Shown here one piece after another: positions 52,993-55,464 of a stretch of 55,464 nucleotides of DNA. The notes beneath the pieces are model-generated. The model was not told where the DNA came from, searched no databases, and was given only the letters and a program-made list of their open reading frames with translations. The stretch is taken from the NCBI RefSeq assembly GCF_020595055.1, contig NZ_JAJDOO010000032.1, positions 1 to 55,464 on the forward strand, written 5' to 3'. Made by a program: the position numbers and the translations under genes. The DNA comes from Desulfosporosinus shakirovi. Its GTDB lineage: Bacteria > Bacillota > Desulfitobacteriia > Desulfitobacteriales > Desulfitobacteriaceae. Position 1 is the first letter of the stretch; each line of letters begins with the position of its first letter.

Positions 52993-54912
52993 TTATTTAT
53001 ATCCGGCTTCTTTAAAGTAATTTTTTCGAATCACAAGATCTGCGATATCAATTCCTTTCAAATGATTCTCAAATTCCGTGCTGTTTTCTGATTCTCCCAT
53101 ATACAATCTGGTTGATAACACGGCAAAATCCTTTTTGGTATTGAGCAAATTTCGTCCAAAAACAGTATTACTGTAACGGTCTTCATTTATTCCTAACAGA
53201 TAGGCTATCGTGGGCATTGTATCAACTTGTCCTCCGTTAGTCGGAATCTCTCGTCCGTTCATTTCTTTGTGATAGATAATAAGCGGGATTCGTTTACTAT
53301 CATCGAGGCACCAGCTTTCAATCGGCTGAACTTCTTTGACCTCGTCATTATAGTATTTATGCACGCCCGTATGATCCCCGTAGATCACAACCACTGTATT
53401 CTCTAATACCCCGCTTTTGTCAAGCGACTCTAAAAAAACACCAATTTGCTCATCCGTATAACGAATACTTTGGAAATACCCCCCTAACTTTGACTTATTT
53501 AAATCTTCGCTCAAAATAAGTGATCGATATTGATCAGGTAAGTCAAAGGGGTTGTGGCTTGTTAAAGTCACCATAAAATCGTAGAAAGGCTGTTTTTGTT
53601 CCGAAATGATAGGCGCTAGCTGTCTAAAATAGCTTCCATCGCTGAGCCCTAAGCCTATTTTCTCATCCAAATTAAATCGTGATTCGTCCATCGTCTTTTC
53701 AAAACCAATGGCCGTCAAGGCAGTCATCCAATTCCAATATGAACCTTTATCTGGATGAACAGCTAAGGTGTTATACCCATCCTCTCTTAATATCTTAGGC
53801 AAAGAATTATAGGTATTGTAAGGGAATCTAAAAAAGGTAGCACCGGTACGAACCGGATAAACGGAAGTGTTAGCCATTAAGTCGGAATCAGAGCTTGAAC
53901 CATTATATACTTGTTCGTAAAAATTAGGAAAGTAATAACTATTCGCTAAGAGTTTATTGAGATTTGGAGTGATTTCCTGCCCATCAACCTTTTGATTTAT
54001 TACAAATGTCTCGAGTGACTCAACTTGAATCATAATGAGATTCTGACCTTTGAATATTCCCTTATATTCATTTGCTGGCAGTTTCTCTTGGTTTTGATCT
54101 AACCATTTTTTGATTTCTTCACTTTCCTCGGGTTTTATTTCAGCATCCTTACTGTCTTTAAAATAGTTGTAAATATCAAAACCATGGTACCCTAGCGGCG
54201 AAAGATTAGACATCGTCTGATTTGGAGACCAAGAAACTCTAAACAACATCTCGCCGCCATTACCTTTAATATCCAATTGGACATGCTGGTAATAAATATA
54301 CGATACTGAAAGTCCCAAAAGGATAAAGAGAGTATAAATATTTCTTTTAGTCCTTACATACAAGGTCTTATGCTTTATGCCGATACCAAATAAAATCAAA
54401 AGATCCAGAATAAATAAAAAATCAATTTGGCGAAGCATTGATATTACACTGCTAAAAAGATTGTCCAGATTTGTTGTTTGGCTTAGCAAATATGGAGTAA
54501 CAAAGCTGCTATACCCTCGGTAATACATTAAATCGATAATCAGCAGAGCGGAAAATAAGGCATTACAACTAAACAGAAACCAAAAACGGGCCTTCCCCTT
54601 AAACATAAAGGCGAAACTCAATAGTATAATGATAAAGAAGGCATAAACTTCTAAAGGAGGGGAAGAGCTGAAACTATAAAAAGCTTTCAGGTGATTATAC
54701 TCGGTTGCATTCTCATTATTAATAAGTCCAATAAATAGGATAGACTTAGCTAACATTGCCAAAGTCGTAAATATAAACACGCTGTACTTAAGCCCCAGCC
54801 CAGATATGACTAGAGTACGCATCCATTCAAATAACTCAAACAAAATATTAGAATATCCATTAATTTTATTCTTTTTTGTGAGTTCATCTTCTAAACGAGC
54901 CAAAATCACCAT
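52993..54912 (-). CDS. LtaS-like membrane sulfatase-fold phosphoglycerol transferase
   Basis: The 639-residue protein has five N-terminal membrane helices (about 40-215), then an extracellular sulfatase-fold domain with IMIQVESLE (metal Glu), VVIYGDHTGVH and HNPFDLP. This is the layout of lipoteichoic acid synthase. The catalytic position reads NGSSSDSDLMAN, so Ser stands where LtaS has Thr in KTSDSE. Family members move glycerol phosphate from phosphatidylglycerol to a polymer or glycolipid. A start at 54912 (ATG) or a downstream TTG are both possible. It is not clearly linked with the eut genes. Confidence 0.85.
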   Translation of the reverse strand: MVILARLEDELTKKNKINGYSNILFELFEWMRTLVISGLGLKYSVFIFTTLAMLAKSILFIGLINNENATEYNHLKAFYSFSSSPPLEVYAFFIIILLSFAFMFKGKARFWFLFSCNALFSALLIIDLMYYRGYSSFVTPYLLSQTTNLDNLFSSVISMLRQIDFLFILDLLILFGIGIKHKTLYVRTKRNIYTLFILLGLSVSYIYYQHVQLDIKGNGGEMLFRVSWSPNQTMSNLSPLGYHGFDIYNYFKDSKDAEIKPEESEEIKKWLDQNQEKLPANEYKGIFKGQNLIMIQVESLETFVINQKVDGQEITPNLNKLLANSYYFPNFYEQVYNGSSSDSDLMANTSVYPVRTGATFFRFPYNTYNSLPKILREDGYNTLAVHPDKGSYWNWMTALTAIGFEKTMDESRFNLDEKIGLGLSDGSYFRQLAPIISEQKQPFYDFMVTLTSHNPFDLPDQYRSLILSEDLNKSKLGGYFQSIRYTDEQIGVFLESLDKSGVLENTVVVIYGDHTGVHKYYNDEVKEVQPIESWCLDDSKRIPLIIYHKEMNGREIPTNGGQVDTMPTIAYLLGINEDRYSNTVFGRNLLNTKKDFAVLSTRLYMGESENSTEFENHLKGIDIADLVIRKNYFKEAGYK

Positions 54913-55089
54913 TCCTCTGCGTTTAAAATGTTCAACTGTGTATTATTCGACAAAAACATTAACTTTCCTTTAATAGGTTGCGCATTTCTTATCACGTTAT
55001 AAAGACTTATAGATTAATTTTAACAAAAGCAATCTGGATTTAAACCAATATGGTCAAAAGTCTTCCCCCTCCGCTCTACAATTGCATAA

Positions 55090-55383
55090 CGAAGGTTTCA
55101 TTAGCAAGTGGAGAATGACAAGGTTTCCCTCTCATTAGAAAGCCTTCAAAAAATGGCCAATGCGCTCAAGGTTCCTACCAGAAATTTCTTAGCAGACCAA
55201 CCATTCCCACCGGAAATGGTAAGAAAAAATGCTCGTCCTAAATAAAATATGGGGATGAACCAGAACTTGAAATACTATCAGCGCCCTTTGGCAGGCAATT
55301 ACAAATTCTAATGGTTGAGTTGCCGCCTGGATATCAACCAGGTAATTGTGCCCATACACACGAAGGCGAACGAGGCTTTCGCC
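55090..55383 (+). pseudogene. broken XRE-cupin transcriptional regulator
   Basis: The plus strand reads FIS, a slip, VENDKVSLSLESLQKMANAL and KVPTRNFLADQ, which is the end of an XRE helix-turn-helix with its following linker. After a stop near 55243 and a frame change it reads KYGDEPELEILSAPFGRQLQ and ends with PGNCAHTHEGERG, the first half of a cupin domain with its His-His-Glu metal motif. The 5' end and the rest of the cupin are missing and the frame is broken at least twice. It is interrupted at about 55380 by a new inverted repeat. No start codon is usable. Confidence 0.6.
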
Positions 55384-55419
55384 ACACGGCGTCCCATGAC
55401 GAATTCTCATGCCGTGTGG
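55382..55419. repeat. inverted repeat at the right end of the cupin relic
   Basis: CCACACGGC (55382-55390) pairs with GCCGTGTGG (55411-55419). Two more small palindromes follow (GGAGC/GCTCC and CCAAG/CTTGG). The cupin similarity stops here, so it may be the end of an inserted element that continues beyond the window. Confidence 0.45.
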
Positions 55420-55464
55420 ATTCTACTTTCCCAGGAGCTATGCTCCAAGTATCCTTGGCCCTGG

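Overview
The window looks like chromosomal DNA of an anaerobic, endospore-forming Clostridia, most like Desulfosporosinus or Desulfitobacterium (Peptococcaceae/Desulfitobacteriaceae). The reasons are a Spo0E-type phosphatase, clostridial-type ThiC, cytochrome bd next to strictly anaerobic radical-type enzymes, sigma-A-like promoters, strong AGGAGG ribosome sites and a dense content of decayed genes. The genus is an inference; no rRNA or tRNA gene was recognised.

Layout. 1-2113: debris (IS91-type transposase remnant, broken FtsX-like permease). 2191-4210: thiC behind two tandem TPP riboswitch-terminator units, with a thiM relic between. 4237-4978: an unknown gene and a perfect 24-bp-arm palindrome. 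5076-7771: a GlcF-like Fe-S protein and a GlcD-like FAD 2-hydroxyacid dehydrogenase. 7986-14768 (all leftward): acyl-CoA dehydrogenase, a 60-residue zinc-ribbon protein, a Pct-type CoA-transferase, a 2-hydroxyacyl-CoA dehydratase activator and the two dehydratase subunits. Together these make a lactate-to-propionate (acrylate) type reductive pathway or a close analogue. 15245-16871: a MarR regulator flanked by two near-identical promoters, each with a palindrome filling its 17-bp spacer. One points at the acyl-CoA operon and the other at a FlK-like (fluoroacetyl-CoA thioesterase family) hotdog thioesterase. 17164-22372: a metallo-beta-lactamase-fold hydrolase, small unknown genes, an AI-2E family transporter, a short dehydrogenase and a Spo0E-like protein. 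22573-26272: thiD-cytX-thiM-thiE behind a third TPP riboswitch. 26324-28170: a frameshifted Cache-PAS-GGDEF-HD-GYP gene. 28404-29741: rmuC. 29817-35894: cydABDC, encoding cytochrome bd and its assembly exporter.

36271-52914 is a complete ethanolamine-utilisation microcompartment locus read leftward: eutS, eutP, eutW, eutV, an antitermination-type terminator, an Eat-type permease, eutA, eutB, eutC, eutM, eutL, acetaldehyde dehydrogenase, a second BMC-H protein, an EutT-PduL fusion, a flavoprotein-like protein, eutN, pduS, pduT and eutQ. Ethanolamine is imported by the permease and cleaved by B12-dependent EutBC to acetaldehyde and ammonia. Acetaldehyde is oxidised to acetyl-CoA and then converted to acetyl phosphate by PduL. 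PduS, PduT and EutT would renew adenosylcobalamin. No EutG alcohol dehydrogenase, EutD or EutH is present. The window ends with an LtaS-like sulfatase and a broken XRE-cupin regulator.

The most interesting parts are the twin operator-in-spacer promoters that tie a FlK-like thioesterase to a 2-hydroxyacyl-CoA dehydratase operon, the EutT-PduL fusion without the usual EutT cysteine motif, a TPSARD-type module shared by three microcompartment proteins, the tandem TPP riboswitches, and an unexplained pair of inverted 17-bp elements with outer hairpins at 20601-21087.
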